A DNA stretch of 64,000 bases from Lycium barbarum (lineage: Eukaryota > Streptophyta > Magnoliopsida > Solanales > Solanaceae). The notes under the pieces are model-generated. The model saw nothing but the letters and a program-made list of their open reading frames with translations. It made no database searches and was not told the origin of the DNA. Each line of letters opens with the position of its first letter. Within the stretch, counting starts at the first letter, position 1. Made by a program: the position numbers and the translations under genes. The DNA is taken from NCBI RefSeq assembly GCF_019175385.1, contig NC_083337.1:168529713-168593712 (forward strand). The letters are read 5' to 3'. This document shows positions 12,671 to 24,742 of this stretch, in pieces.

Positions 12671-13768
12671 CTATTCAAAGGCGGCTAGATCATCATCGTC
12701 ATCTGGAAGCGGCTGAGTAGCGACTAGCAAAAGCTCTTGTTCATGCAATTTCTGTGCAGCTAAATCAATCTGTACTTCTGGTGGAGCAAGTGCAGGCGAC
12801 TCCACAAATTGAAGATTATATTCCCCAGCAAGCTTTCTAGCAAGGTACAAAAATGGCTTCTCAAAATTATAATTACTCTTCGCCGAGATCTCATAATATT
12901 GCAAATTCTTCTTCCTGTGGAAAGTAACTTGCCTCGCCTTAACCTGCCTGTTCCTAACATCAACTTTGTTTCCGCAAAGAACAACAGGGATGTTTTTACA
13001 AACCTGTTGGTGAGAATACAATACATTACTGTTGAAAAATAAAATGAACAAAAATAAATAAATAAAATTTAGGTTGAGGCACGGATTCCCAACTCTCTTA
13101 TTTCACTACACCGACCTTACCTTTTCCATGCGCACTACAATATTCTTCCACACTTCTCATACTTCTCATACGTCAACACAAGGAATAAATATTGAGTATT
13201 TTTAGGGCTAGAATTCTTTCATATAAATAGATTAAATAGCAAAGTAGTAGGATGATATTATTGCAGAACATGGATTGGTGGGGGATAATTAATTGTACGT
13301 GGATCATGACATGAGTTACACCAAGCTAAGAAATAATGATCACTTTCTTGTCAACTTATAGCCACTAATTACATGACAAGATATAATGCACTTTAATATT
13401 AATAAAACGCAAATAAGCACCAACATTACCCTTGAAAGATCTCGATGCCACGTAGGAACATTCTTGTAGGTCGAACGAGCCGTAACATCAAACATGATAA
13501 TTGCACATTGACCTTGAATGTAATAACCATCACGAAGACCTCCAAACTTTTCTTGTCCTGCTGTATCCCAACAATTAAAACGAATTTTCCCAAGATTTGT
13601 GAAGAAGTCTAATGGATGAACCTCAACACCAATAGTTGGTTCGTATTTTTTCTCGAATTCACCAGTGAGATGCCTTTTGACAAAAGTTGTTTTTCCAGTA
13701 CCACCATCGCCAACGATTACAAGCTTGAAGCTTGGATAATCTACAATTTGTTGGTTTTGTAGAGCCAT
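12671..13768 (-). CDS. RAN: GTP-binding nuclear protein Ran
   Basis: Small GTPase that drives nuclear import and export through importins and exportins and also acts in spindle and nuclear envelope assembly. Two exons: 13768-13430 (113 codons) and 13003-12671, phase 0, with GTAATG donor and CAACAG acceptor. The product is 223 residues, against about 221 usual for plant Ran. The G1 loop GDGGTGKT, switch [24 protein letters not shown] and EISAKSN are all present, as is the acidic tail DDDDD. There is no C-terminal cysteine motif for prenylation, as expected for Ran rather than Rab. Some usual positions differ, for example Leu for Cys before GKIRF and Asn for Tyr in RFNCW, so this may be a diverged paralogue. 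All GTP-binding motifs are intact. Confidence 0.95.
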
Positions 13769-13852
13769 ATGGAAGAAAAAAGACGCAGCAAATTAATCAA
13801 GAGAGGGAGGGCTATGGTTTTTGTATTAATCAAGTAAATCGCCAAGGTGGGC

Positions 13853-13862
13853 TTTATATATT
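13853..13862 (-). promoter_or_regulatory. Probable TATA box of the Ran gene
   Basis: On the minus strand the sequence AATATATAAAG lies about 90 bp upstream of the ATG at 13768, the usual distance for a plant TATA box plus a short leader. Inferred from position and motif only. Confidence 0.6.
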
Positions 13863-13869
13863 GGGCAAA

Positions 13870-16150
13870 TAGCTTTAACTTGAAGCCAAGTTAGCTTAAC
13901 TTAAAGGCAAATTAATTTTGTGTATTCGGATTATTATAGAGTCCGAGGAAGACGGGAAATTTTGAAGAGGAGAAAAATAAAAAAGCAGAAAAGAAAATTA
14001 ATTAGAAAAAAGTTGATAGCCTATTGCTAGTAAATAAAGGTATATTAACGGTAATGATATACTCACCTATATATTCGCTAATTTCTCCTAATCTGTAAAG
14101 AAATAACAATTGGTTCAAAATAAATTCTTATTTGTACAATATCAATCGGTATTGCAACGATAAACACTTGGACACAAAGGCCGATGCCATGGCAGTTCTA
14201 AATTTATCCTAATCCAATGTTGAGATGTTCTCGACACCAAATTATATATTTATGTGTAAAAAATCTTTAACATTGTAGTGATATATAAATAGTAAATTTG
14301 AACTCATAATTTAAAAAATATATTACAAACTCTGATTTTAAGACACTTGAAAATTGAATTCATAAAATTTAAATTCTGAATCCGCATTTACTTCGACCAG
14401 CCAAAATTTAAGTTTGATACAAAGTTGAGCCTCAAACCAACCGTACCGCACCAACATGGTGATTCCGAAGGAAAAAAAACACCTCTTGAGTTACTAGCTA
14501 GACTAGATCACCAATGGCCAACAGAGTTAAATTCTTCATAAATGTCTCGGTATTAGTGGCTTTGATATAGTCATTTGTTTCAAAAATCAAACATAAGCTT
14601 TCACAAGACAAAAGGAAGTAAACTTTTTGGCCATGTTTCTAAGGACGAAGGAGTCATAACTACCTATTTTAGAGATTTGAGGCGTCAGATTTTTTTTTTT
14701 GAATAAATATTTTTAAATAATAGCAGAAACTGTATTTCATAAACTCAAAAAGTACGGGCACTTTTGGAACTTTATCAGCGAAATGTAATTTAATTAATTA
14801 AACACAAACTGTTGCTCTCTAAAAATATTTTTTCATAAAAACCGATTAAAGGCAACATTAATTTTTGATGGTTAATGCGCACTGTATTTAGTGACTTCTT
14901 TCTTTTTCTCCACTTTAGATGAAACCCCACCATATTAATTCCACCTTGTATTTCGACTTTTTTTTTTTAACCAAAAATAAAAGGTCATTGGTTAGTTCTA
15001 CTTAGTGACTTATTACTGATGCAATCTGCTACTTGTGCAGGCTTAACTGGCTAATTGTGTTATAATGCTCTAACGCACTATCAATTCTTTTAATTGAGGG
15101 GGACGCAATAATTAGGCTGAATTCTTTTTGTAGTCCGAAGTTGCAATAATAAGTCAAGGAATGTAGGAAAAAAAGTCAAAAGATGTAAGAGATAAGAAAA
15201 TGTCTCAATTCTCACGGTCCACCTCGAATATTTGTCTACCGAAGAAACAAAATCTGATGTTTGATCCAGCGAAAGTCATTTTCTATGAAAACAATTTACG
15301 CAGACATATTTTATCGTGGATGATATTCATTTGAAAAATATTTTTTCAGGGTTTAGTTGTGAATGAAAATATTTTTCCAAAAAAAAAAAAAAGTGTATTA
15401 AAGAATAATCAAATTATTATTAGCAAATCACATAGTGTCTCAATGAAAATTTTGAGAAAAATATATAGTCTATAAGCTCATATTAGTTTAGCTTAAGTTA
15501 TGTTTGAGTGCCTACTTGATGGACTTGCTGAAAATTAAAGTCCTGATTATACGGGTGCATAACAATATTGGTTATTAAGCGTAAGAGCACCACTATGCAG
15601 TGTAAGTTAGTTAAAGTGGAAAACTAACTTGGTTCAAAATTTGACACGCTAAGTGGGTATTCTCCAATCTTTTTTTCTAGTATTTATTTACCTAAAAACT
15701 TAAGACAACGTCATTTAATCTATTGATTATGCCAGATTTTTTAGACAATAAGGGCAGACAGGTAATATACACTATTGACTTCCATTCAAAAACTGATGAA
15801 GGATAAAGTTTTCCAAGGTTGACAAGTGAGTATAATCGATCATCATCGACAATAGAAAGTATGGAGCACTAATTTTATCATTCAAGGATTTCCAGATGAA
15901 AATATTTGTCGCATGTCCTAAAGTAATAAATGCATATTATGTGTCTTTTATTATTTTACATAAAATTATCACTCAACTATAATAAATCAATATGTATTCA
16001 TATACGAATTTATCACTTATCGATGGAAACTTATGCATCATGTCCTCATGGAATAAAACTTTGACTCAGCTATGGTACTAGAAGCGCCATCCAATTTCCC
16101 CTCCTAGTCTATGACGTTTGGCTACTGGCATATATTTCCCATTCCAACCT
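13870..16150. other. Intergenic DNA between divergent Ran and P450 genes
   Basis: About 2.3 kb of AT-rich, apparently unique sequence. It should hold both promoters. I see no coding exons, no clear transposon ends and no tandem repeats apart from short homopolymer tracts. Confidence 0.55.
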
Positions 16151-16155
16151 TTAAC

Positions 16156-16164
16156 TATATAAAG
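16156..16164 (+). promoter_or_regulatory. Probable TATA box of the P450 gene
   Basis: TATATAAAG lies about 120 bp upstream of the ATG at 16283. The intervening A/C-rich leader is typical of plant 5' UTRs. Confidence 0.6.
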
Positions 16165-16282
16165 AGCTTTCTGACCAAAATAAAAAGCAAATAACCAGCC
16201 CATACATAATCCTCCAAAACACAACTAACACACAACAAAACAAAAAAGAAGAACAAGATAATTGATTGAACCATATCCAAAA

Positions 16283-19200
16283 ATGTTGTTTTCAATAGCA
16301 TTAGTACTGTGTGTATTTTGTTCATTTTTTCATCTTTACAGTTCACTTGTAACAAAGCCAAGAAGGCTCCAATCAGCTCTTCGAAAGCAAGGAATAATTG
16401 GGCCACAGCCAAAATTTCTTCTTGGGAACATTTTGGAGATTAAAAAATCACGTGAGGCGGCTGCAAAAGTTGCCTCTAATGGAGATGTAGTTGTCTCCCA
16501 TAACTGTGGAGCAACTCTCCTTCCCTTCTTTGATCAATGGCAGAGACAATATGGTATGTTAAAATTCTGTTATTATATTAAAATTATGTCTTCTACAAAC
16601 TCTCACTTGCGGGTTTAATTCTTATTCAGAAGCCGATCATGTAAAGTTTCTTTCTGATAATAGATGGTGTTGGGACTTAATTAAATTCAGTATCTATATT
16701 TGCTCTAATATTGTCAACTTATGTGATCACTTCATTTAAAAGCTTAATTTGTCAAAGCAAGCATGATTTATTTAGTTAATGATGTCTACAACACACTAAA
16801 CACGTGCGATCTGATTCTTTTTTCATGAGCTAAGCACGTAACAATCCTTTTTTATACTAATAGGTAGTGGGAGACTTAACCCAACTTCTGTTCAGGTTGA
16901 TAGTATGTTAAAATGAATTTAAGTTATATACATCCAAAAGGCATTTACAGATAAAACCTCGTTAAAATGTGAAATTTATAATCGTGAAAATAGCCAGGTT
17001 ACCTGCGACGACATGTAAAGGTGACACTATGCTATAAGAATTCTGATAAGTGCTTACTATTTTCTTTAAAAGTTTAAGCGGTTAGAGAGAATGCACTTTT
17101 ATTTAATTAATAATATAATCAACCTTATATTCTCAAAAAAAAAAAAAAAACGCAACAACCTTCTTGGTTTTCTGCTATTTCAAAAATTGTTCTGTAATCA
17201 GGACTTTGGTTTTTGTTTATCATTTTTTTAATTTTTTTGTGCGTGAGCAATGAACAGGTGATGTATTTATGTTTTCTCTTGGCAACACACAAATTGTGCA
17301 TGTGACACAACCAGAAATGGTGAGAGAGATCACTACTTGCACATCCTTGGATTTGGGTAAGCCAACATATCAAGCAAAAGAGAGGGGTTCTTTGCTAGGC
17401 AATGGGATCTTAACTTCAAATGGACCTTTTTGGGCACATCAAAGAAAGATTCTTGCTCCTGAGTTATATATGGAAAAAGTTAAGGTAAAGAGTACTGAGC
17501 TCCAAAAAGTTCTCCACACGGAGCTAAAATTTTGAGTTTATGAGATTTGCACTCTTTAAAAGGCACCTTATTGGATTCTGAATAAGTTATTTATACATAT
17601 CAAATGAATGTTGAACACAAATACATAATTTGGTCCAAATGTACTAAGCGGAAATGTAGCTCCGCCCCTGTCTCTAACTCTATGTATTGTTTAACTATTT
17701 AAATTTTATGCACTGATAGTGTAAAATGATTTTACAGTATAACCGTAATTTAACCTGTTGTAGCAGATGATTCGACGATTCTATATTTGTTGACAAAAGT
17801 TATTGATTTTTGTGCCTTTTGGGGGGTGTGCAGGGTATGATAAATTTAGTACAGGATTCTGTATTAACATTGTTGAGTTCATGGAATAAACAAATTGAAG
17901 TTCAAGGTGGGATTGCTGAAATAAAAATTGATCCAGACATGAGAAGCTTCTCTGGAGATGTAATTTCTAAAGCATGTTTTGGTAGCAATTTTTCCAAAGG
18001 AAAAGAAATCTTCTTTAAGCTCAGAGCTCTCCAAGAGGTTTCTTCCAAAAGGGTCCTGTCTACTGGAATTCCTGGCATGAGGTAAATTTTTCCTCTATAT
18101 TGATACATAAAATTGTGCCTCTAGTTTGAGTCAGCTACAAGAATCTTCAATGATCATATCACACCCTATTTAAGTTGTTCAGTCCAAATTTACGTATGTA
18201 GTGATAGATGTTGAAAATTTGGCTAGTGAGCAGTTTTTATAGCATTAAAGGTTGCAAATGGACGGTTGGGTCAAATTTGGGCGAATGAAATGTCGCAGCC
18301 CTATGACTCGTATTGTCCGTTTTGGCCAAATAGATCTCACAAATTTATTCCTAAGACTACACAATCGTTGAGCCAAAAGACATGTTTGCCGTGCGAGCAT
18401 ATGCTAACTCTTCACTTTTTTTTCTCCATTTCTATAGGATTTTCCTAAGGTGTCATATGCATCCTTTCTCATCAAGCTTGACCGGCTAGAAACCTGTCAG
18501 TCTTTCTCTTTGGCCCTCATCGGCCTACCTTCCGTAATAGACGTCACATAAACCGGGTCATGATCCAATCCATTCAAAATATGCTTGAGCCAAGATGGGT
18601 AAAATTCTGAGTACTCCATAGCCCAACCCTCCCAAAATAATCCAATGTGAAAGCTAATGTTACACTATTTGACCTGTTGAGTCAAATCAATGAACGGATC
18701 ATAATCTAACCCGTTTAATTTGAACTAATTTAACTGGTAATTAAAAACATGGATTGATTTTTTGTTACTCTTATATAGCTTTCACTCAAGCTCCTTTCTT
18801 GGATGTAACAGATATATTCCTAGCAAGAACAACAGGGAGACATGGGCATTAGAGAAGGAGATCAACACATTGATCTTGAATATAGTGAAGGAAAGAACAA
18901 AACCTAGAAGTGAAAAAGATTTACTGCAAATGATTCTTGAAGGAGCCACAATAAAGAGTAAACCGAGTCAAAATGCAATTGATAGTTTCATAGTTGATAA
19001 CTGCAAAAATATTTACTTGGCTGGTTATGAGACCACTGCTGTTGCTGCCACGTGGTGCCTCATGCTTTTGGCTGCAAATCCAATTTGGCAACAACGTGTT
19101 CGTGATGAAGTGTTACAAATTTGTAAGGGCCAAGTTCCTGATGCTGACATGATTCGACAGATGAAACAGGTACTTAGAGTTAATTTCACGTATGATCGTC

Positions 19201-20251
19201 GGATTAAAGGTTTCTTGCAAAATATAATTAAAGTACTTTATAAGCAATGGCTGATGATATTAGTTGTGAGTTCAATTGAATTTAATATTTTGACATAAAT
19301 AAGTACTTTATTTTGAATTTAGAATTAATTTTAAAAGTACAATCAATTTAGTGAGAAAAACCTTAACCTATCAAACTTAATTTCTCGATCCCCTCTGCCT
19401 ATAAGCACATCAAGACGCATATGAATTAAATATAATTAAGTAATGAATGATGTAAGAGTGCTTATTTGGCAAGTTTATCTTATGTGGCGACTTAGTTGTA
19501 ATTTTCTTCGCAAAATTGATAAGTTTTTGGCTATTTTCATTTTATGTGGATATAGGAGTGAGGATTTTTTTTAGTTGTTACAATATAATGCCATTAATTT
19601 TATAACTCTGTCAGTTACAATAGACACTCAATTCAATGACTATCCATGAAATTAATCCCATACTTCCTATTCCAAAACCTTGACTTTCTTAACTTTCCAA
19701 ACGTTAAAATAAGTACTCTCAATATTATTAATTAACACATGATAATTAGTACTTTGAAATGTTGATTTTGCAGTTCTTTTTCTTTCACACATGTTAATTA
19801 GTACTATGAAATTTTGATTTTGCAGTTAACAATGGTGATTAACGAATCATTGCGTCTTTATCCACCAGTAGCAGTGGTATCAAGAGAAGCCTTAAAAGAA
19901 ATGAAATTCGGAGAAATTAATGTTCCTAAGGGTGTCAATATTTGGACATTGGTCACAACATTACACACTGATCCAAAAATATGGGGGACAGATTCTTACA
20001 AATTTAATCCAGAAAGATTTGCAAATGGAATTAGAGGTGCATGTAAGTTTCCACATGTGTACATGCCTTTTGGGGTTGGACCAAGGGTGTGTTTGGGACA
20101 AAATTTGGCTATGGTGGAACTTAAAATACTCATTTCTTTAATTTTGACCAAATTTTCTTTCACTATTTCACCAAAGTATGTTCATTCTCCAGCTCTCAAT
20201 TTGGTCATTGAGCCTGGACATGGTGTGTATCTATCACTGAGGAAGTTGTGA
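16283..20251 (+). CDS. Cytochrome P450, CYP714-like (CYP72 clan)
   Basis: Membrane-anchored haem monooxygenase of the ER. Five exons: 16283-16553, 17258-17484, 17834-18081, 18812-19169 and 19826-20251, all with GT-AG borders and consistent phases. They give 1530 nt, or 509 residues, a full-length plant P450. It has an N-terminal hydrophobic anchor (about residues 2-20), I-helix AGYETT (319-324), K-helix ESLR (375-378), PERF (430-433) and haem loop [10 protein letters not shown] (450-459, Cys457). The segments [17 protein letters not shown] and [13 protein letters not shown] and the exon layout resemble CYP714. Some members of that family modify gibberellins (family knowledge); the substrate here cannot be read from sequence. 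The upstream in-frame TTG at 16262 is not used as start, because the first ATG is at 16283. Intron 4 carries a duplicated 3' splice site (see findings). Confidence 0.9.
19738..19825 (+). repeat. Duplicated 3' splice-site segment in P450 intron 4
   Basis: A segment containing TTAGTACT..GAAAT.TTGATTTTGCAG occurs twice, ending at 19773 and 19825, exactly 52 bp apart. The second copy abuts exon 5. Use of the first would shift the frame and run into TAA within a few codons. Confidence 0.85.
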
Positions 20252-20990
20252 TCAAATTGATTTGATCTTGGATGCTACTTTTCCAATTTTTTTTATTTAT
20301 GTAATGCGGGCAATGTAAACTATATCGGTAACTTTTGATGCAAAAGAAAAAGAATATTGAGTTTTAGTCTTATGTATAAGTTCACATTCTTATGTGTTCA
20401 CAATAAATAGATGCAAGTTACATTAATTTTTCCGCAGTAACACTCAGGAACAAAGACGATTATTGTAATGCCATTCTGGATTAACTTTCTTGAAATGGCA
20501 TACATACCTTCAAACAAATATTTTCATGTCTAATTACGAACTTTTTCTCTTCCTCCTCTCCATTTCAAGCTTTTAGTTAGTTTTAAAAAATATGGAGAAT
20601 TAAGTACCTTGAGCCACTTTTTTGAACAAAAAAATCCATCTTCCACGGACGCAAAACTCACATGTTTTCAGAAAAAGAAAAACTATATGTTTAAATTGAT
20701 ATCTACCTTTCGAACAAATTCTTTTCATAAAGGACTTTCAATAACTTTTTTTTTATCGAAGTGTTCGAAGGGGTCTTAGGTGGAAAAGACTTAAACTAGA
20801 CGTGGTGTTTTTTACACTAATTAAATCAATAAGTACTAACTAAATCAACAAGTACATGATATGATTTGCATATTAACTTTTATCACTTAATCATACATAT
20901 GATTAATTAATATACACTTTAACATCATTTTATCGAAAGTTGAAATATAATCCAACATCAGGTGCGAGTAAGTTAATTTTGATTAATCTT
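20252..20990. other. P450 3' flank and intergenic DNA
   Basis: The first 150 bp after the stop are A/T-rich and probably include the 3' UTR. The rest is unique AT-rich sequence with no feature I can name. Confidence 0.5.
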
Positions 20991-21188
20991 ACCTCAGGGG
21001 GATCCACTCCAGGTATTGTCCGTACTCAGTCGCCCAGTATTCGACCATTTATACCCTCGTTTAACCAGGCCATGCAGAGCCCAAGGGAGGATCGAACCCG
21101 CATCCCCAACTGGTTAAACAAGGGTATAAATGGGTGAGCTGGCAGTACCCCTGTACGGACAATACCTGGAGTGGGTCCCCCTGAGGGT
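20991..21188. mobile_element. Foldback (MITE-like) element, ~198 bp
   Basis: The left arm (CCTCAGGGGGATCCACTCC, then AGGTATTGTCCGTAC) returns inverted as GTACGGACAATACCT and GGAGTGGGTCCCCCTGAGG. The pairing continues inward through TTTATACCCT and GTTTAACCAG. Almost the whole element can form one hairpin. The loop has GGATCGAACCCGCATCCCC, which superficially resembles a tRNA T-arm. I found no clear target duplication. Confidence 0.75.
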
Positions 21189-21811
21189 GGTCGTCTAAAT
21201 ATAATTTTTCACATAATTGTCAAGTCACTCAAAGATATCTACATATCAATTTGTAATTAAGTATATTACCTGTAAATACGACAGCGTAAAAATTATCTAC
21301 ACTAATAGTGTATATAACTTAAACTTATTTTTTTCAATATAATAGAAATACTTGAATTTACTAGGAAATAGAGGGAGTTCCCCATTGAATTATGCGAAAA
21401 ATATGGGTAACATATGGTTATCGTGCGATTTTGAGCTAGCCCATTGGCTCTTAGGTCGTTGGACTCTTTGAATGATTCAGTAACAGTCTAGAAACAAGAA
21501 GAGTTGAATAGCTCTGTGAGTAGATAGAGAAAGAACAACAACAAATTAAAGCTGGAAGGAAAATATCTCTCCATTAATCCTCACTCTTCAACACAACAAA
21601 CAAGAAAGATATTAAAATTAAGGAGAAAAATCGAGCAAGACTCACGGACCCAATTCTTACTTAGATCCTCGTACACAGTAAGAATGATCCTTTTTTACCT
21701 GGTATAATTTTTTTCTTTACATTATCAGTGTATTTTCCCTGCTGTATCATGGAGTTACTGGCTTTATATATTTTCCAAGTTCTTAATTTCACCTTTTATG
21801 AAACGTTTATA

Positions 21812-22057
21812 CTCCCTCTGTTTCAATTTATGTGAACCTATTACTATTTAGAGAGGCTTCGAGGTGATTCTTTGACCTAATTTTCTTTACATTTTTTCTA
21901 AATTATTTGAATTATAAATTATCATGACTTATAGTATTTTTTATATAGTTTCTAAATATATAAATTTTATTTTTACAAACTTGAAAAATCTATCTCAAAG
22001 TTAAAAAGTTTGACCCTCATACTCCGAAAACGTTAACATAAATTGAAATGGAGGGAG
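21812..22057. mobile_element. Stowaway-type MITE
   Basis: Termini CTCCCTCTGTTTCAATTTATG and the complement CATAAATTGAAATGGAGGGAG are flanked by TA on both sides (21810-21811 and 22058-22059). CTCCCTC ends plus a TA duplication define the Stowaway group of Tc1/mariner MITEs. It is 246 bp long, with no coding capacity, and lies just upstream of the reticulon-like gene. Confidence 0.92.
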
Positions 22058-22177
22058 TATCTTTTAGGTGATTTGGCAGTGCGCATGTATCTTTTCATGC
22101 ATGTCCAGTGAACTTTTTCCTTTTCTTGTTATTGGTTCCTTTTTTTGAGTTTGAGCTTTGCAGGGGAGTTGATCATA

Positions 22178-24293
22178 ATGTCCAATCCAGTGGAGGAAAT
22201 TGTTAGTGAAACTTCAGTGGAGAATAAGCAGAAGGCCCTTAATAATGACAATGGTTCTTCTTCTTCATCATCAACAGATAATGATTTAAAACGCCCTGTC
22301 CATAATAAGAAGATTCGCCTCTTTGACCGTAACAAACCCCTCCACACTGCTTTAGGTGGTGGCAAATGTATGTTTTCTCAACTTCTTCATGTGCATTATC
22401 CAGTTTTTAATATAAATGGTCTCTTAAAGTTTGAAGAGGTAGGTACATTTTTGTCCTTATCATTATATTATGAACGTATATCATTTCTTAAGTTCGCGAA
22501 AAAAATGAGCACTTTTTGTCCAACTGACGAACATCTAGACTAGCTAGTACTATAACTAATAGAAATAATGTGTTCTTTTACGTGTCTAGAGACGATCCTG
22601 ATAGAGATCTTCTTCCCCAATTGTCCAATTGACAAACATCGACAAGCTAGTACTATAACTAACAGAAACAATGTGTTTTTTTACATGCGAATTGCAAATT
22701 TCAACCTTCGCAAATTACCCCCCCCCCCCCCCCCCCCCCCCCTTTTTTTTTTTGTAGTGAATCCCATTAGGTGGGGCCTGGGGAGGGTAGAGCGTACGCA
22801 GACCTTATCCCTACCTTGAGAGGTAGGGAGGCTAGTTCCGATAGACCCTCGGCTCAAGAGAAGGTTCCAAGACAACAAATTAATAGGCAGTAACAGCAAC
22901 TTCTTTTTTCCCAATCCATCCTTCTTCTTTTCCAATTAGCACTGATCATAGGAAAAACAGAAAAGTTCAAATAAGTGTCACTCGTATATTAAAAAGAAAA
23001 GAATAGGTGTATCAGCAACAAAACTAAGCCGCCATGGGGAGGAAAACAAAATTGGGCACACGGAAGACGCGTAAGACATTTCCGATATTTAAAATGATTC
23101 ATTTGGAAGTTTCGTCAGCTGGACTAAAAGTGCTCAATTTTGCAAACTTAAAGGGTCATATGTGCCCCGAGTACTATTACAAGGACAAAAATACTCTTGT
23201 CACCAATCTCAAGGGACCATTTGGCGTTAAAAACTTTTTACTATTGATCATTCTTGAGGTAACTAATAACTTGTGCTGAAAATGAATGGATCAGTTGCTG
23301 ATATTTTACTATGGAGGAACAAGCAGATTTCAGGAGGAATGCTTGCTGGTGCCACTGCCATATGGTTTCTCTTTGAATGTATTGGTTATCATTTGCTCAC
23401 TTTGATTTGCCATTCTCTCATAGTCTCCTTGGCCTTCTTGTTCTTTTGGTCCAACCTCTCCTTATTTGTCAACAAGTGAGTTCACTTCCTTTATATATCA
23501 AAATATTTATTTTTACCCTATTTGCATAGTATATTTTTCCGACAAAAGGGATTCAGTTGAACCCTGTTTCAACCAGCTGGCTCCACCCCTGATCTGCATT
23601 ACATGCTTTTGCTGTATGCTTCTCGCTTGAGTGTTCCCGCCAAGGTACTTATTTTAAGGGGATATTGATAATCTTTTATTCCTGGCAGGAGTTTTATAGA
23701 GTTACCAAAGATTGAATTGCCAGAAGAGTTGTGCATGCAATTGGCTCTCTTACTGAGGGATCAATTCACCTGTGCATTTGGTATCTTCCGGGAAGTAGCA
23801 TCTGGAAATGATTTGAAGAAGTTTCTTTATGTACCACCTTCTCACACCCAGAACTTTGTTATTACTATTAGAGTCCATTTCAACTTCAACAAGTTCATAT
23901 GATTATATGTTCATTTGCAGGCAATTTTTGGTTTGTGGATTGTTTCCACTGTTGGCAGATGGTTCACTTTACTGACCCTTGTATACCTCAGTAAGTTCTC
24001 TCTACACTTCCATTTTGTTTCTGTTGGCTGCACAAGCCTAAATTTCCTCACTGGTATGTGGAAATTCAGTGGTTTGGTCAATAGTGATTTACCAAACTAA
24101 CCTATTTTTCATTTTTTGGACAGTATTTGCCATGATGTTGACTGTACCCTATTTCTATGAGAAGCATGAAGATCAAGTAGATGCCTACGGAGAAATGGCT
24201 ATAAAAGAACTCAGGAAACAGTATAGTCAAGTGGATGAGAAGGTTCTTCAGAAACTACCACTTCCTTTCTTAAAAGACAGTAAGCAGGACTGA
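22178..24293 (+). CDS. Reticulon-like protein B (RTNLB)
   Basis: ER membrane-shaping protein that bends tubules through a wedge-like hairpin domain. Five exons: 22178-22367, 23295-23475, 23689-23830, 23921-23990 and 24124-24293. These give 753 nt, or 250 residues, the usual RTNLB size. The N-terminus is short, acidic and Ser-rich, followed by the conserved lead-in LFDRNKPLHTALGGGK. The reticulon domain opens with ADILLWRNKQISGGMLAGAT and has two long hydrophobic hairpins (about residues 75-125 and 165-205). It ends in VPYFYEKHEDQVDAYGE, typical of the family. The C-terminus KDSKQD is a weak dilysine-like tail. The in-frame TTG at 22145 is too early; CTTTGCAG at 22156-22163 may end a 5' UTR intron. 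The acceptor of exon 2 (ATCAG at 23294) is inferred from frame. Confidence 0.9.
22718..22742. repeat. Poly-C run (25 C) followed by poly-T
   Basis: Twenty-five C residues followed by 11 T residues, at the edge of the SINE in RTNLB intron 1. The exact length may be an assembly estimate, since such runs are hard to sequence. Confidence 0.9.
22743..22862 (-). mobile_element. TS-type SINE in antisense, RTNLB intron 1
   Basis: Read on the minus strand it contains CTTGAGCCGAGGGTCTATCG, GGTAGGGATAAGGTCTGCGT, CTCTACCCTCCCCAG and TGGGATTCACTAC. These are hallmark blocks of the Solanaceae TS SINE. The usual TTG tail is replaced by an A/G homopolymer. The upstream tRNA-like head is not clear. Confidence 0.75.
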
Positions 24294-24742
24294 TGCAAAT
24301 CTTCTCTCAGCCAGATATTGCTTGATCACTTCAAGAATAGATGCAGCCTTCAACTCATTTTTGTCTCATAAGCAGTACTAAATGTTATAACACTCAGTTT
24401 CATCTAGCAATATCGGCTAATTTTCCCCCATCCAAGCCCCTCCTATTCTTCTCTTTCATCCATTTGTTGGCTGCGTTTCACTTCTATACACTGAAATTAT
24501 CATGTTCAATTTGCGGAAATTTCCATGAAAACAACTAGATTTGATATAATATGCAGTGGTCAACAACTAAATGCTTGGAACAGATCAAAGGCAACCACAT
24601 GAACAGAGTAGTATTGCAAATTAAAATTGAATGGCATACAGGAAATTGGGATGAAATAACTGGTGGAACTTACAAAATCTCTTAGATCACATCAGAATTC
24701 AGAACCAACAAAAAAAGAACCTGCAAAATGAATTATTCAGTC
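24294..24742. other. Convergent 3' flanks of RTNLB and RPL17 copy A
   Basis: The genes converge here with 449 bp between their stops. The stretch from about 24577 matches the 3' flank of RPL17 copy B (27215-27379), so it belongs to the duplicated unit. Confidence 0.65.

Noticed and set aside
21061..21105. Possible tRNA gene (GGATCGAACCC motif)
   Set aside because: Only a T-arm-like piece is present. No acceptor stem or anticodon arm folds. It is the loop of a foldback element.
22681..22935. Minus frame with a Gly run in RTNLB intron 1
   Set aside because: Produced by the poly-C tract and the antisense SINE.
23034..23279. Lys-rich 81-codon frame in RTNLB intron 1
   Set aside because: Lies wholly within the intron needed to join two reticulon exons. 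No known motif.
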